From Sphingobacteriaceae bacterium (GTDB lineage: Bacteria > Bacteroidota > Bacteroidia > B-17B0 > Aurantibacillaceae), in assembly GCA_002319075.1 (NCBI GenBank), contig NVQB01000001.1:62001-126000 (forward strand): a stretch of DNA of 64,000 bases, read 5' to 3'. Below, piece by piece: positions 16,591-24,871 of this stretch. The notes under the pieces are model-generated. The model was not told the origin of the DNA and did not search any database. It worked only from the letters and a program-made list of their open reading frames with translations. Position 1 is the first letter of the stretch. Each line of letters opens with the position of its first letter. The position numbers and the translations under genes are program-made.

Positions 16591-19500
16591 AAGAAAACAA
16601 AGTGAGTAGCTCTTTTTTACTTAGTGAGCTTATAAATCCAGAATCTGTTTTTACCAGGTCATCCGAAAGTTCTTTTTTAGATTCCTGCATCAGCATCATT
16701 TTTTCCTCCACAGTTCCCGGGCAAATTAAACGGATGGCATGAACCATCTTGTTTTGACCAATGCGGTGAGACCTGTCGATTGCTTGATTTTCAACCGCCG
16801 GATTCCACCAGGGATCTACGAGATAAACACAATCTGCTTCTGTTAAATTTAATCCCGTACCGCCGGCTTTTAAGCTTATTAAAAAAACTCTCACCGATGT
16901 ATCCTTTTGAAATTTATCTACTACTTCTTTGCGATTACGGGTACTTCCGGTCAGGTAAGCATAGGTGATGGCTCGTGTGTCCAGTTCTTTTTTAATGAGG
17001 TCCAGCATGCCTACAAATTGCGAAAAGACAAGGATTTTATGATGCGGCGCTTTAGCCTCTAACTGTTGCATCAGCAGTTCTATTTTTGACGAAGGACCTT
17101 TCATTGTTAAGTTACCATCGGGCAGCAGGGCCGGCGAATCGGCAATCTGACGAAGCTTGGTAAGCCCTTTTAAAACGTTCATCGCACTTTTTCTTAAATC
17201 CTCATTATCAGTTGCTGCCACGTAATCGCGAAATTCTTTTTCGTAGGTTTTATAAATGGAAAACTGTTCCTCTTTCATCTCACAATACAGAATAGTTTCC
17301 AGCTTCTCAGGTAGATCTGATGCAACCTGCTCTTTTGTACGTCTTAAAAGAAAGGGCTGAATCTTAGCTTGCAATTCGCGGGCGCGCTTCGAACTTTTAA
17401 ATTTGTCAATCGGCATCGCATATACTTCTCTGAAATACCGTTTACTTCCTAACAATCCAGGACAAGCAAAAGAAAACTGTCCATACAGATCAAAAGTATT
17501 ATTTTCAATGGGAGTTCCTGTTATCACGATCTTGTTGCGCGATCTTAACAGGCGAACGCTTTTGTATCGCTGGGTTTCCGGATTTTTAATGGCCTGAGAT
17601 TCATCCAGGAAAATGTAATTAAAAGTAGTGTCTTTAAGAAATGAAATATCGCTTAGCAAAGTCGTGTAAGAAGTTAATACGACATCGTACTTATCCAGCT
17701 CTCTGGCACTTTTATCTCTTTCCGCTCCGTAGAGTGTTCTTACCTGCAAACATGGTGCGAACTTCTGAAACTCTGCCTGCCAGTTAAAAATCAGCGTTGT
17801 TGGAACAACCAGTAAGTTGGTAGCGTTTTTGCGTTTCGTTTTCTGAGAAAGAATAAAAGCTATAATCTGAACGGATTTTCCAAGACCCATATCATCTGCC
17901 AGACATCCACCAAAATTAAAGTCATCCAAAAAATTAAGCCAGTTTAAACCTTGTTTTTGGTAAGGTCGTAAAGTAGCTTTTAAGTCTCCAGGAACTTCGA
18001 TTTCTTCAATATTTTTAAAGTCGTTGAGTTTTTCCTTGTAGAAATTAATTTCTTTTTTCACTTCCTCATTCACTTCATCTTCCTCAAATAATTCTTCGAT
18101 AAGAGCGAAATTTGTTTTTGGAATTTGTAAGGTAGAACCATCCAGTACTTCGGCAGCATTAAAGTACTCGGTGAAACGCTCTATCCATGCCTGCGGAAGA
18201 ATGCCAAGAGTGCCATCGCCTAATTCAATGTATTTGCTTTTTTTACGAATGGCTTTCTGAATTAATTTTACAGAAACTTTTTTCTTTCCAAAACGCGCAT
18301 CCACAACAGCGTTAAACCAATTGATGCCGCTTATAATTTTGATATCGATCTTTACTTTATTCGGATTTAATTTTAATTCTTCAATGGCGTTAAATCCAAA
18401 AACAGAAATACCATAATTTGTCCATTCTTCACAAACATTCAAAAACCAGTCTTCATTTAAAAAATGTGTTTTATGAAGGCAGAAATAGGACATATCGTCG
18501 GTGACCTGCTCTTTAAAGTCCGGATGCAGAAGCGATAAAAAAGCTATAAAGTGAAGTTCTGACTCTTCATCTCTTTCTAACCGGAATTCGTTCCCCTTAC
18601 TATCTTCACCATAAATAAGTCTTTTACTTCTAATTGGAATTTCAACCTGACCATACTTTATTACCGGAGTTAACAAAACATAGTTGCCAAAATCGGTGAG
18701 GTATAGAAATTTTTCGGGAGTTTTATCAAAACCATTTTCTTCTATCTGTAAAGAAGATGCGGCCTGAATATATTTATAATCCAGGGCGATCTTATCACCA
18801 AGTTCTTTTAAAACCTGCGTTTTAAAGATTTCGTATTTAGAGGCATGAATGAGTATATCGCCTTTGTTTTTAGTAAAAAGTTCTATGGCAGATAAAACTT
18901 CCGGTTTATCAATAAGGTAAAGCGTGTTGTCAGCATAAATGAAATACGAGAATTTGATAATCAGGTCTTTTAAAAGATGTTCTGTATTACTTAATTCTAT
19001 TTTTCCTGATAGTTTATAAAAAGGCAGTTCATGTTCAATAGACAAAACAAGTTGCTGCGCTAAAATTTTTAAATCTATTTTTTGTAAGGTACTTGCAGTT
19101 GTGTTTCCTGAATTTGTTTCGTCGTGCACATAAAAAGCATAAGCCAGGGGATTTTTAAGAATAGCTTTTAAAGCCTGGATGTCAGCAAGTGATCTTTTTT
19201 CACTGGAAGCACTTTGAAACTTTGCCAGAGCACTGAAAAACTTGATATGATCCGCATGCTCCGATTCCCATACAAGAGTCATTGGATTCACTGGCTTTAA
19301 AGGATTTTTTGGTTTTCCTTCTTTAGTACTTTGTGCAGAATATAATTCTATAACCAGGTGGCTGTAATATCTATGCTTTCTTAAAACCACATACAGAGAT
19401 TCTTCGCCTGCATTCATCGCATTTGAAGAAGGCTCCACCACTTGTGTAGCGATGTCCTTTCGAAGTTGGCTCAAACTTTCTTTAGTTACTGAAAGTAGTC

Positions 19501-19834
19501 CGGGAAGTCTTGGTTTAATCAGCAACTTTTTATCCTCCAGCACAATCTGAAAATAATTTTCAAGCTCTGTCTCGTTTTCGAGTCCGTACTCTGCTGCAAA
19601 TTTTTTAAGGACTTCCAGTCGCTTTTTTTTATGATAATAAAGTAAAAAGCTCTCGCGAGTAATAATGGCAGTTAAAACAAGTGCTCCATGCCGGCATAAT
19701 TTCTCTTTCCCCTTTGAACAAGTACATGCCACTAAAACCTGCAAATCATCCTCCACAACCGTCACCAAAGGAAAATCAGGGTCCTGCGGAAGACTAAACG
19801 AACCCTGGTTTATTTCAACATGAATAGCTTCCAC
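16589..19834 (-). CDS. SNF2-family helicase with SWIM zinc finger
   Basis: 1081 aa from a GTG at 19834. A SWIM-type zinc finger lies near the N terminus (Cys37, Cys39, Cys47, His49). The SNF2 ATPase fills the C-terminal half: Walker A DDMGLGKS near residue 650, the DESQ box near 743 and motif VI DRSHRIGQ near 1017. Such proteins remodel protein-DNA complexes, and bacterial ones are linked to transcription recycling or DNA repair. The frame stays open and coding-like for another 56 codons upstream to 20002 (with HHYALNTEEFFHVTEHF), yet holds no ATG, GTG or TTG, so the true start is probably a rare codon or hidden by a base error. The annotated N terminus is therefore probably too short. Confidence 0.9.
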   Translation of the reverse strand: MEAIHVEINQGSFSLPQDPDFPLVTVVEDDLQVLVACTCSKGKEKLCRHGALVLTAIITRESFLLYYHKKKRLEVLKKFAAEYGLENETELENYFQIVLEDKKLLIKPRLPGLLSVTKESLSQLRKDIATQVVEPSSNAMNAGEESLYVVLRKHRYYSHLVIELYSAQSTKEGKPKNPLKPVNPMTLVWESEHADHIKFFSALAKFQSASSEKRSLADIQALKAILKNPLAYAFYVHDETNSGNTTASTLQKIDLKILAQQLVLSIEHELPFYKLSGKIELSNTEHLLKDLIIKFSYFIYADNTLYLIDKPEVLSAIELFTKNKGDILIHASKYEIFKTQVLKELGDKIALDYKYIQAASSLQIEENGFDKTPEKFLYLTDFGNYVLLTPVIKYGQVEIPIRSKRLIYGEDSKGNEFRLERDEESELHFIAFLSLLHPDFKEQVTDDMSYFCLHKTHFLNEDWFLNVCEEWTNYGISVFGFNAIEELKLNPNKVKIDIKIISGINWFNAVVDARFGKKKVSVKLIQKAIRKKSKYIELGDGTLGILPQAWIERFTEYFNAAEVLDGSTLQIPKTNFALIEELFEEDEVNEEVKKEINFYKEKLNDFKNIEEIEVPGDLKATLRPYQKQGLNWLNFLDDFNFGGCLADDMGLGKSVQIIAFILSQKTKRKNATNLLVVPTTLIFNWQAEFQKFAPCLQVRTLYGAERDKSARELDKYDVVLTSYTTLLSDISFLKDTTFNYIFLDESQAIKNPETQRYKSVRLLRSRNKIVITGTPIENNTFDLYGQFSFACPGLLGSKRYFREVYAMPIDKFKSSKRARELQAKIQPFLLRRTKEQVASDLPEKLETILYCEMKEEQFSIYKTYEKEFRDYVAATDNEDLRKSAMNVLKGLTKLRQIADSPALLPDGNLTMKGPSSKIELLMQQLEAKAPHHKILVFSQFVGMLDLIKKELDTRAITYAYLTGSTRNRKEVVDKFQKDTSVRVFLISLKAGGTGLNLTEADCVYLVDPWWNPAVENQAIDRSHRIGQNKMVHAIRLICPGTVEEKMMLMQESKKELSDDLVKTDSGFISSLSKKELLTLFS

Positions 19835-20111
19835 CTCATTTAAAACCTTCTGAGTAAAATAATCACCCAGCGAAGCTTGTTGTAAAATAAAATGTTCGGT
19901 TACATGAAAGAACTCTTCCGTATTTAAAGCGTAATGATGCGTTTGCCCTGAAAGCTTTGATGAAGCTAGTTCAGATGAAGTATGTAATGAGTGTTCCAGC
20001 TCTTAAAAATACGGATTTGATTTGCAAAAACCGGAACTCTTTATCAGCAATGAAAATGCCTTTCAAATGTATCAGACGAAAAAATTAAAATTTTTGATTT
20101 ACATTTATCCC

Positions 20112-20675
20112 ATGGGACTTATCAACGAAATAGCACAGCTCACACATCTTTCCCAGGAAGCTGAGATCTTTCTGAGAGAACACATGCAGAGTCGTAAAAT
20201 TAAAAAAGGCGAGCAGTTGTTAGACATTAACCAGGCCTGCAACTACCTTTATTTTATTGATAAAGGCATTTTACGCGGACACTACTTTCTGGAGACCAAA
20301 GAAATTACCAATTGGTTTGCGCAGGAAAATGAATTTGCTACTTGCTTTTATTCGTTCATTGCTAAAAAACCTTCTGTAGAAGGCATTCAGGCTTTGGAAA
20401 ATTCAGAGATCACTCAGATTTCTTATTCTGCTTTGCAAACACTTTATTCTACTTTTCCTGAAACGGAACGGGCTGGCAGAATTATTACCGAAACTTATTA
20501 TTTAAAACTCGAAGAGCGTTTGTTAAGCATTCAGTTTAAATCAGCAAAGGAACGTTATCAGAATTTACTCGAGACAAAACCCTCTATCGTGAAACGCGCA
20601 GCCATGGGTCAGATCGCCACCTATCTGGGTATCAGCCAGGAGACTCTCAGCCGTATGCGTGCAGACCTTGGGTAA
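20112..20675 (+). CDS. Crp/Fnr-family transcriptional regulator with FNR-type recognition helix
   Basis: 187 aa from the ATG at 20112 (a longer frame from a TTG at 20022 is not supported). Residues 1-120 form the cyclic-nucleotide-binding-type barrel and 150-187 a short helix-turn-helix. The recognition helix reads SQETLSRMR, with Glu177, Ser180 and Arg181 matching the E--SR signature that reads TTGAT half sites. The N terminus has no cysteine cluster (only two isolated Cys), so it cannot bind an oxygen-sensing Fe-S cluster as FNR does. Its obvious target is the next gene, whose promoter has a perfect FNR box. Confidence 0.9.
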   Translation: MGLINEIAQLTHLSQEAEIFLREHMQSRKIKKGEQLLDINQACNYLYFIDKGILRGHYFLETKEITNWFAQENEFATCFYSFIAKKPSVEGIQALENSEITQISYSALQTLYSTFPETERAGRIITETYYLKLEERLLSIQFKSAKERYQNLLETKPSIVKRAAMGQIATYLGISQETLSRMRADLG

Positions 20676-20764
20676 ACTCTGAAAGTGTTCATCACCACTA
20701 GCCGCAAAATTTTCAAAAATACATGCTCCAAAAATTCGTTAAGAAAAATCAATGCTTTGTTTTT

Positions 20765-20778
20765 TTGATAATTATCAA
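20765..20778 (+). promoter_or_regulatory. Perfect FNR box TTGAT-N4-ATCAA
   Basis: TTGATAATTATCAA is a perfect palindrome (extending to 20 bp with flanking T and A runs) and equals the FNR consensus. Its centre is about 42 bases upstream of the start site predicted from the -7 element at 20801-20808, the class II activator position. The regulator encoded just upstream has the matching recognition helix. Confidence 0.8.
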
Positions 20779-20800
20779 AAAGAAGGGTTTTTAGTGCCGC

Positions 20801-20808
20801 TACTTTTG
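20801..20808 (+). promoter_or_regulatory. -7 promoter element of the yiaAB gene
   Basis: TACTTTTG matches TAnnTTTG exactly, 26 bases upstream of the ATG at 20834. No good -33 TTG is present at the right distance, as expected for an activator-dependent promoter. Confidence 0.6.
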
Positions 20809-20833
20809 ATCCATAATTTTAAACGAAAAATTC

Positions 20834-21253
20834 ATGAATCAAAAACCATCCAATGCATTTATGGCTGCCGCATGGGTAGCTTTGTTAGCCGGTAGTATTT
20901 CTTTCTGCGTAGGACTATGGAATGCAGATATGTATCTTAATGAAAAAGGATATTATTTCACCGTGTTAATGTACGGACTCTTCTCAGCCGTGTCACTCCA
21001 AAAAGCGGTACGCGATCAACTCGAGGGAATTCCAGTAACTACTATTTATTACGGCATCAGCTGGTTCTCAACAGTACTTACGATTTTATTGCTGGTAGTA
21101 GGACTTTGGAACGCCGATCTTTTAAGAAGTGAAAAAGGCTTCTACGGCATGTCATTTACCTTAAGCCTTTTTGCTGCAGTAGCAGTTCAAAAAAACATTC
21201 GTGATTGCAATATTGCTGAACGCAACAATTTAAAAGCAAGCGAAGAAGCCTAA
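20834..21253 (+). CDS. YiaA/YiaB-family inner-membrane protein
   Basis: 139 aa with four membrane segments arranged as two copies of the YiaAB two-helix unit: residues 8-55 and 76-123, each with VGLWNAD followed by EKGYY or EKGFY and an end like LQKAVRD or VQKNIRD. The family is widespread and uncharacterised at the molecular level. Control by the adjacent FNR-type regulator suggests a function under low oxygen, nitric oxide or altered redox state. A strong terminator follows the stop codon by 8 bases. Confidence 0.9.
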   Translation: MNQKPSNAFMAAAWVALLAGSISFCVGLWNADMYLNEKGYYFTVLMYGLFSAVSLQKAVRDQLEGIPVTTIYYGISWFSTVLTILLLVVGLWNADLLRSEKGFYGMSFTLSLFAAVAVQKNIRDCNIAERNNLKASEEA

Positions 21254-21260
21254 CCATTTC

Positions 21261-21290
21261 AGAGGCCGTGCATCGCGGCCTCTTTTTCTT
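21261..21290 (+). terminator. Rho-independent terminator after yiaAB
   Basis: AGAGGCCG at 21261-21268 pairs with CGGCCTCT at 21276-21283 (7-base loop), followed by TTTTCTTTA. Confidence 0.88.
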
Positions 21291-21349
21291 TATTTAACCC
21301 GGACAGGCTTAAATAAACAAATCGTCAAAACCTGTGGGTTGCGAAGGAC

Positions 21350-22912
21350 TTAAAGAATTTTTTTAGGAACTACCTTTCGGGTAAAAGTATTCAGACGCTT
21401 CATTTTTCCGGCTTCCTTATCGGGATTAGATTCAGAAGTTGTTTCCCATGAGTTTTCAGGCTTAAACTCTTCGTTCATCCCTTTTAAAACACCCTCTGCA
21501 ATTTTTTCTGATTGAATTACTGTTAAACATTCTGTATTTAAATTCGCACTGCGGGGATCTAAATTAAATGTGCCAATTACGGTCACCTTTCCGTCAATTA
21601 CCATTGACTTCGCGTGTAGCCCAAAGACAGGCGTATAATGTAATTTCTCCTGCAAAGCTCCGGTCATTACTTTATAACGCTCCATTGCATCCGGGCGAAA
21701 CTCAAAAATTCTCACTCCTGTTTCTAATAATTTTTTGCGATCCCTTTGGTAGCCACTAAAAGCTTCTAAGTTATCCGTAGACGCCAGGCTATTGGTTAAA
21801 ATTCTTATCTTCACACCCCGCTTCACTGTTTCTGCAAAGAGTTTTTTTCCCAGATCTGTTGTTACCAAATAAGGCGATTGAATATCTATTGAAACCTTTG
21901 CTGATCTTACTAAACGAATCAGTTCATCAGTAGTTACACCCCCTTTATGATCTGCGCGCTCTTCATTTTTTCCAGGAATATCGCTTACAAAAGCCACGCT
22001 GTCGAGCCACTGCAAGTTACCAGAGTTTTGAATCTTTTTAAAAAGTACCGGCATTTCTGCCAGGTGCTCTCTCACCTGGGGCCAAAAATTTTCAGGATTA
22101 CAGGCATACTGGTGCAATCTCTCAAAACGTTGTTTATCCTTAAAATCGTTACCCTCCTCCTCTACCAACTGAGTTACCGGTACACTCAGAGAACTTGTCC
22201 AAAACGCTTCGAATGAATTTTCCACCGTTGTTACTGCTTTTCCCATAAACATTACATCGCGGTCTCTGAAATTATATTCGTGGTCATAATCAAAGTACTC
22301 GTCGGCAATATTTCTTCCGCCGGTAATAACCACTTTTCCATCTACCGTAAAAGTTTTGTTATGCATACGTTGATTGGCTTTACGAAAATCAGTGGTAAAT
22401 TTTGCTACCTTTTGAACAATATTTTTTCCAAGATTAATTCCGGGATTGTAAATCTTTATTTCAATATTTTCATGAGAATCGAGGGTTAAAATTTCATGCG
22501 GACCGGCATCCACCAAAATATCGTCCACCAGGATGCGCACCTTTATGCCCCGGTCTGCAGCCCTTACCAGGTAGTCGCAGGCAATGAGACCCACATTATC
22601 GGTAGAGAAAATAAAATACTGAATATCTATTGTTTTTTCCGCATACTCGCTTAACCAGGCCCTTGCAAGAATTGCATTTCCCCCGTCTTCCAGAACAACC
22701 ACTCCTGTTTTTGATTCCATTAATTTTTCAAGGGGAGCCAGCTCTCTAGAAAGACTAAAAGAATCGTTACGATGAATACTTGCACAAAAATCTTTTGCAG
22801 GCGCGGGAATTTTATCTATTTCATTTTCCCCGCAGGAAGAAAATAAAAGGCTCATAAAAAAAACGAAAAAAATCAAAACGTTTTCCTTTGATAAAAAATG
22901 AATGTACTTCAT
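21350..22912 (-). CDS. Phospholipase D-family lipoprotein (cardiolipin synthase-like)
   Basis: 520 aa from the ATG at 22912. The signal peptide ends with a lipobox at Cys27 (LLFSSC), so the enzyme is anchored on a membrane outside the cytoplasm. Both HKD motifs are complete: His184, Lys186, Asp191 (MHNKTFTVDG) and His433, Lys435, Asp440 (LHAKSMVIDG), each followed by the GG/G-x-x-N element. It belongs to the PLD phosphatidyltransferase superfamily, group of periplasmic PLD proteins related to YmdC/ClsC. Reaction (phospholipid hydrolysis or transfer) fits, exact substrate does not follow from sequence. Confidence 0.9.
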   Translation of the reverse strand: MKYIHFLSKENVLIFFVFFMSLLFSSCGENEIDKIPAPAKDFCASIHRNDSFSLSRELAPLEKLMESKTGVVVLEDGGNAILARAWLSEYAEKTIDIQYFIFSTDNVGLIACDYLVRAADRGIKVRILVDDILVDAGPHEILTLDSHENIEIKIYNPGINLGKNIVQKVAKFTTDFRKANQRMHNKTFTVDGKVVITGGRNIADEYFDYDHEYNFRDRDVMFMGKAVTTVENSFEAFWTSSLSVPVTQLVEEEGNDFKDKQRFERLHQYACNPENFWPQVREHLAEMPVLFKKIQNSGNLQWLDSVAFVSDIPGKNEERADHKGGVTTDELIRLVRSAKVSIDIQSPYLVTTDLGKKLFAETVKRGVKIRILTNSLASTDNLEAFSGYQRDRKKLLETGVRIFEFRPDAMERYKVMTGALQEKLHYTPVFGLHAKSMVIDGKVTVIGTFNLDPRSANLNTECLTVIQSEKIAEGVLKGMNEEFKPENSWETTSESNPDKEAGKMKRLNTFTRKVVPKKIL

Positions 22913-23068
22913 AGATTTTGTAAAAAACATGAAGATATTCTTTCCTGAAGAAATTTCCGAGCAGGAAACAACATGCATCAAAAAACAGGTGCTGTTTCGC
23001 CGCCCTGAAATGCATATATGTCACGTAACCCTTGTCATTCCTGCAAAAGTCACTTTTATGAAAATTTA

Positions 23069-23101
23069 TTTGGTGGTGTTAAAATAAATGCACTAAATTT
23101 G
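23069..23101 (+). promoter_or_regulatory. Promoter of the methionine operon
   Basis: TTTG at 23069-23072 and TAAATTTG at 23094-23101 (exact TAnnTTTG) are separated by 21 bases, the spacing expected of a Bacteroidota housekeeping promoter. Transcription would start near 23107, just upstream of the SAM riboswitch. Confidence 0.7.
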
Positions 23102-23130
23102 TGCAAGAATTAAAACCATCCCTAAGTGTG

Positions 23131-23283
23131 TTTTAATTTATTAAGAAGTGGTGAGAGAATAGGCTCGATGACCCACTGGCAACCAACTAGAAGCGCTTCC
23201 TTTTAACCGGAAGTGTTGGAAAACAGGTGCCAACTCCTACTCTGATCCCGATAGCAATAGGGACAGAGGTAAATAAATTAAAA
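23131..23283 (+). ncRNA. SAM-I-type (S box) riboswitch
   Basis: The core elements of the SAM-I family are in order: the AAGAAGTGGTGAGAGAAT region with the kink-turn of P2, GGCTCGATGACCC, CTGGCAACC, and later AGGTGCCAACTCCTAC with P4 and a closing stem. P1 is an unbroken 12-bp helix between 23131-23142 and 23272-23283. It binds S-adenosylmethionine and lowers expression of methionine synthesis. No terminator hairpin with a T-run follows. Instead the 3' strand of P1 ends 8 bases before the ATG of a short upstream ORF, so P1 formation would bury the ribosome landing site of that ORF. An ATG-TAA start-stop pair lies at 23284-23289. Confidence 0.88.
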
Positions 23284-23291
23284 ATGTAAAA

Positions 23292-23411
23292 ATGAAACAC
23301 GCAAAAATCACAAACAAAAAAGACACCCTGTCTAAAGTATTTAATTCGGATTCGCCTGCTCAATTCTTAATGATGATGTGTTGTATGTGCTGCTGTTGCT
23401 GCATGTGCTAA
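23292..23411 (+). CDS. Met/Cys-rich leader peptide between the SAM riboswitch and metX
   Basis: 39 aa: a basic N-terminal half (MKHAKITNKKDTLSKV) and a C terminus FLMMMCCMCCCCCMC. All of the last 13 residues are Met or Cys (5 Met, 8 Cys). It begins 8 bases after the riboswitch and ends 124 bases before the next ORF. Such a composition is hard to explain as a structural protein but is what a ribosome-stalling leader would need in order to sense charged Met-tRNA and Cys-tRNA, the end products of the operon. Poly-Cys upstream ORFs with this role are known in mycobacteria. A metal-binding peptide is the alternative. Confidence 0.75.
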   Translation: MKHAKITNKKDTLSKVFNSDSPAQFLMMMCCMCCCCCMC

Positions 23412-23450
23412 ACTGATTTTTCTCTAAACTCTTACTGGAAAATTAAACCA

Positions 23451-23464
23451 GCCGGCCCCCCGGC
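23451..23464 (+). promoter_or_regulatory. Short GC hairpin in the metX leader
   Basis: GCCGG at 23451-23455 pairs with CCGGC at 23460-23464 across a CCCC loop. It stands out in an AT-rich leader, 40 bases after the Met/Cys ORF and 70 before the next start codon. There is no following T-run, so it is not a standard terminator. It may be part of the attenuation switch. Confidence 0.4.
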
Positions 23465-23534
23465 AGATGTTGTGCATTTCTGTTTCAGGAATCTCACATC
23501 ACAATTCACATTATTCATCATTAAAAAAATTATC

Positions 23535-23765
23535 ATGAGCCAACATAAATCAAATTTCAATTTATCACAAGAGGTTAACCTTCTGGAAAACGAAAACTAC
23601 AAAAATTATCTATCCATTATTTCCGAATACGGTGTTGCTCAAAGCGGCGGCTCCTTTCCGATCAGTCTGGCGCTGCAGGCCAGGAGACTTGTATTCGACG
23701 TCAACCTTTTGGTTTCGCCGGAAAGAAAACACGTTGTTTATTCAGAAATAATTTCAAAAAACTAA
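23535..23765 (+). CDS. Small protein of unknown function in the methionine operon
   Basis: 76 aa from the ATG at 23535; the longer frame from 23472 overlaps leader structure and is less likely. No signal peptide or membrane segment. The middle reads NYLSIISEYGVAQSGGSFPISLALQARRLVFDVNLLV, compatible with a small alpha/beta fold. I recognise no family. It lies 18 bases upstream of metX and is surely in the same transcript, so a role in sulfur amino acid synthesis or in coupling the leader to metX translation is possible. Confidence 0.6.
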   Translation: MSQHKSNFNLSQEVNLLENENYKNYLSIISEYGVAQSGGSFPISLALQARRLVFDVNLLVSPERKHVVYSEIISKN

Positions 23766-23783
23766 TTATAATCCACACCCGAA

Positions 23784-24863
23784 ATGTCAGAATCTATTTT
23801 CAAATACCACAAAAATTTTCCGCTCGAAAATGGCGGAAGTATTCCCGCCCTTGAAATTGTATACCATACATACGGCACCTTAAACGCCGATCGTTCAAAT
23901 GTGATCTGGGTTGCTCACGCGCTAACGGCTAACAGCAACGTGTTTGACTGGTGGAATGGGTTGTTCGGAGAAAATTCATTCTATAATGCAAAAGACTACT
24001 TTATTGTGTGCGCAAACAATCTTGGGTCTTGTTATGGAACTACCGGCCCTCTCAGCCACAATAGTCATATTAACGCTGCCTGGTTTGATTACTTTCCGCA
24101 AATCACTATTAAGGATATGGTTCAGACTTTTGACCTGCTACGTCAGCATTTAGGACTGGAAAAAATCCACACGCTTATTGGCGGCTCGCAAGGCGGACAA
24201 ATTGCACTGGAATGGTCCTTATCTCATCCGGATCTGGCAGAGCATCTTATTCTTGTAGCCACAAATGCGCAACATTCACCCTGGGGCATTGCTTTTAATG
24301 AATCTCAGCGCCTTGCTATTAAAGCCGACCGCACTTACTATTCAAACACACACGATGGCGGCGTAAAAGGGCTTGCTGCAGCCAGAAGCATGGCTTTATT
24401 AAGTTACCGTGGTTATGAAACTTATGCGCAAACTCAAAAGGATGCGCAGGTTGAAAAAACACGCAACTTTAACGCGGCGTCTTACCAACGTTACCAGGGC
24501 GAAAAACTAGTACAACGCTTCAATGCATATTCTTATGTGCGTTTGCTGGATGCCATGGATAGTCATAATATCAGTCGCGGAAGAAATTCAGGTTTGGAAG
24601 AAGTGCTAGCTACAGTGAAATCTCAAACCCTTGTCATATCAGTGTCCAGCGACATTCTTTTTCCCGTATCAGAACAAAAGTTTTTAGCAGAGCATATCAA
24701 AGATTCAACCTACGCAAGCATTGACTCAGCTTATGGACATGATGGATTTTTGATCGAAACTGAAAAATTAGCGCAGCTTATCTCCAGCTTTTATAAGTCA
24801 CGGAAAAAAAATCCTGCAGCAAAAAAAGAAAGTAGAAAACAAAATTTATTAATCTCTCTATAA
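23784..24863 (+). CDS. metX: Homoserine O-acetyltransferase
   Basis: 359 aa, alpha/beta hydrolase fold. It acetylates homoserine with acetyl-CoA, activating it for sulfhydrylation. The nucleophile is Ser135 in GGSQGGQIALEW, and the acid and histidine lie in VSSDILFPVSEQ and YGHDGFLIE near the C terminus. The NAQHSPWGIAFNESQRLAI stretch is typical of MetX. It is the first recognised enzyme of the operon and lies 8 bases before hom, in a unit controlled by the SAM riboswitch. The partner sulfhydrylase is encoded at the operon end. Confidence 0.96.
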   Translation: MSESIFKYHKNFPLENGGSIPALEIVYHTYGTLNADRSNVIWVAHALTANSNVFDWWNGLFGENSFYNAKDYFIVCANNLGSCYGTTGPLSHNSHINAAWFDYFPQITIKDMVQTFDLLRQHLGLEKIHTLIGGSQGGQIALEWSLSHPDLAEHLILVATNAQHSPWGIAFNESQRLAIKADRTYYSNTHDGGVKGLAAARSMALLSYRGYETYAQTQKDAQVEKTRNFNAASYQRYQGEKLVQRFNAYSYVRLLDAMDSHNISRGRNSGLEEVLATVKSQTLVISVSSDILFPVSEQKFLAEHIKDSTYASIDSAYGHDGFLIETEKLAQLISSFYKSRKKNPAAKKESRKQNLLISL

Positions 24864-24871
24864 CATACAAA

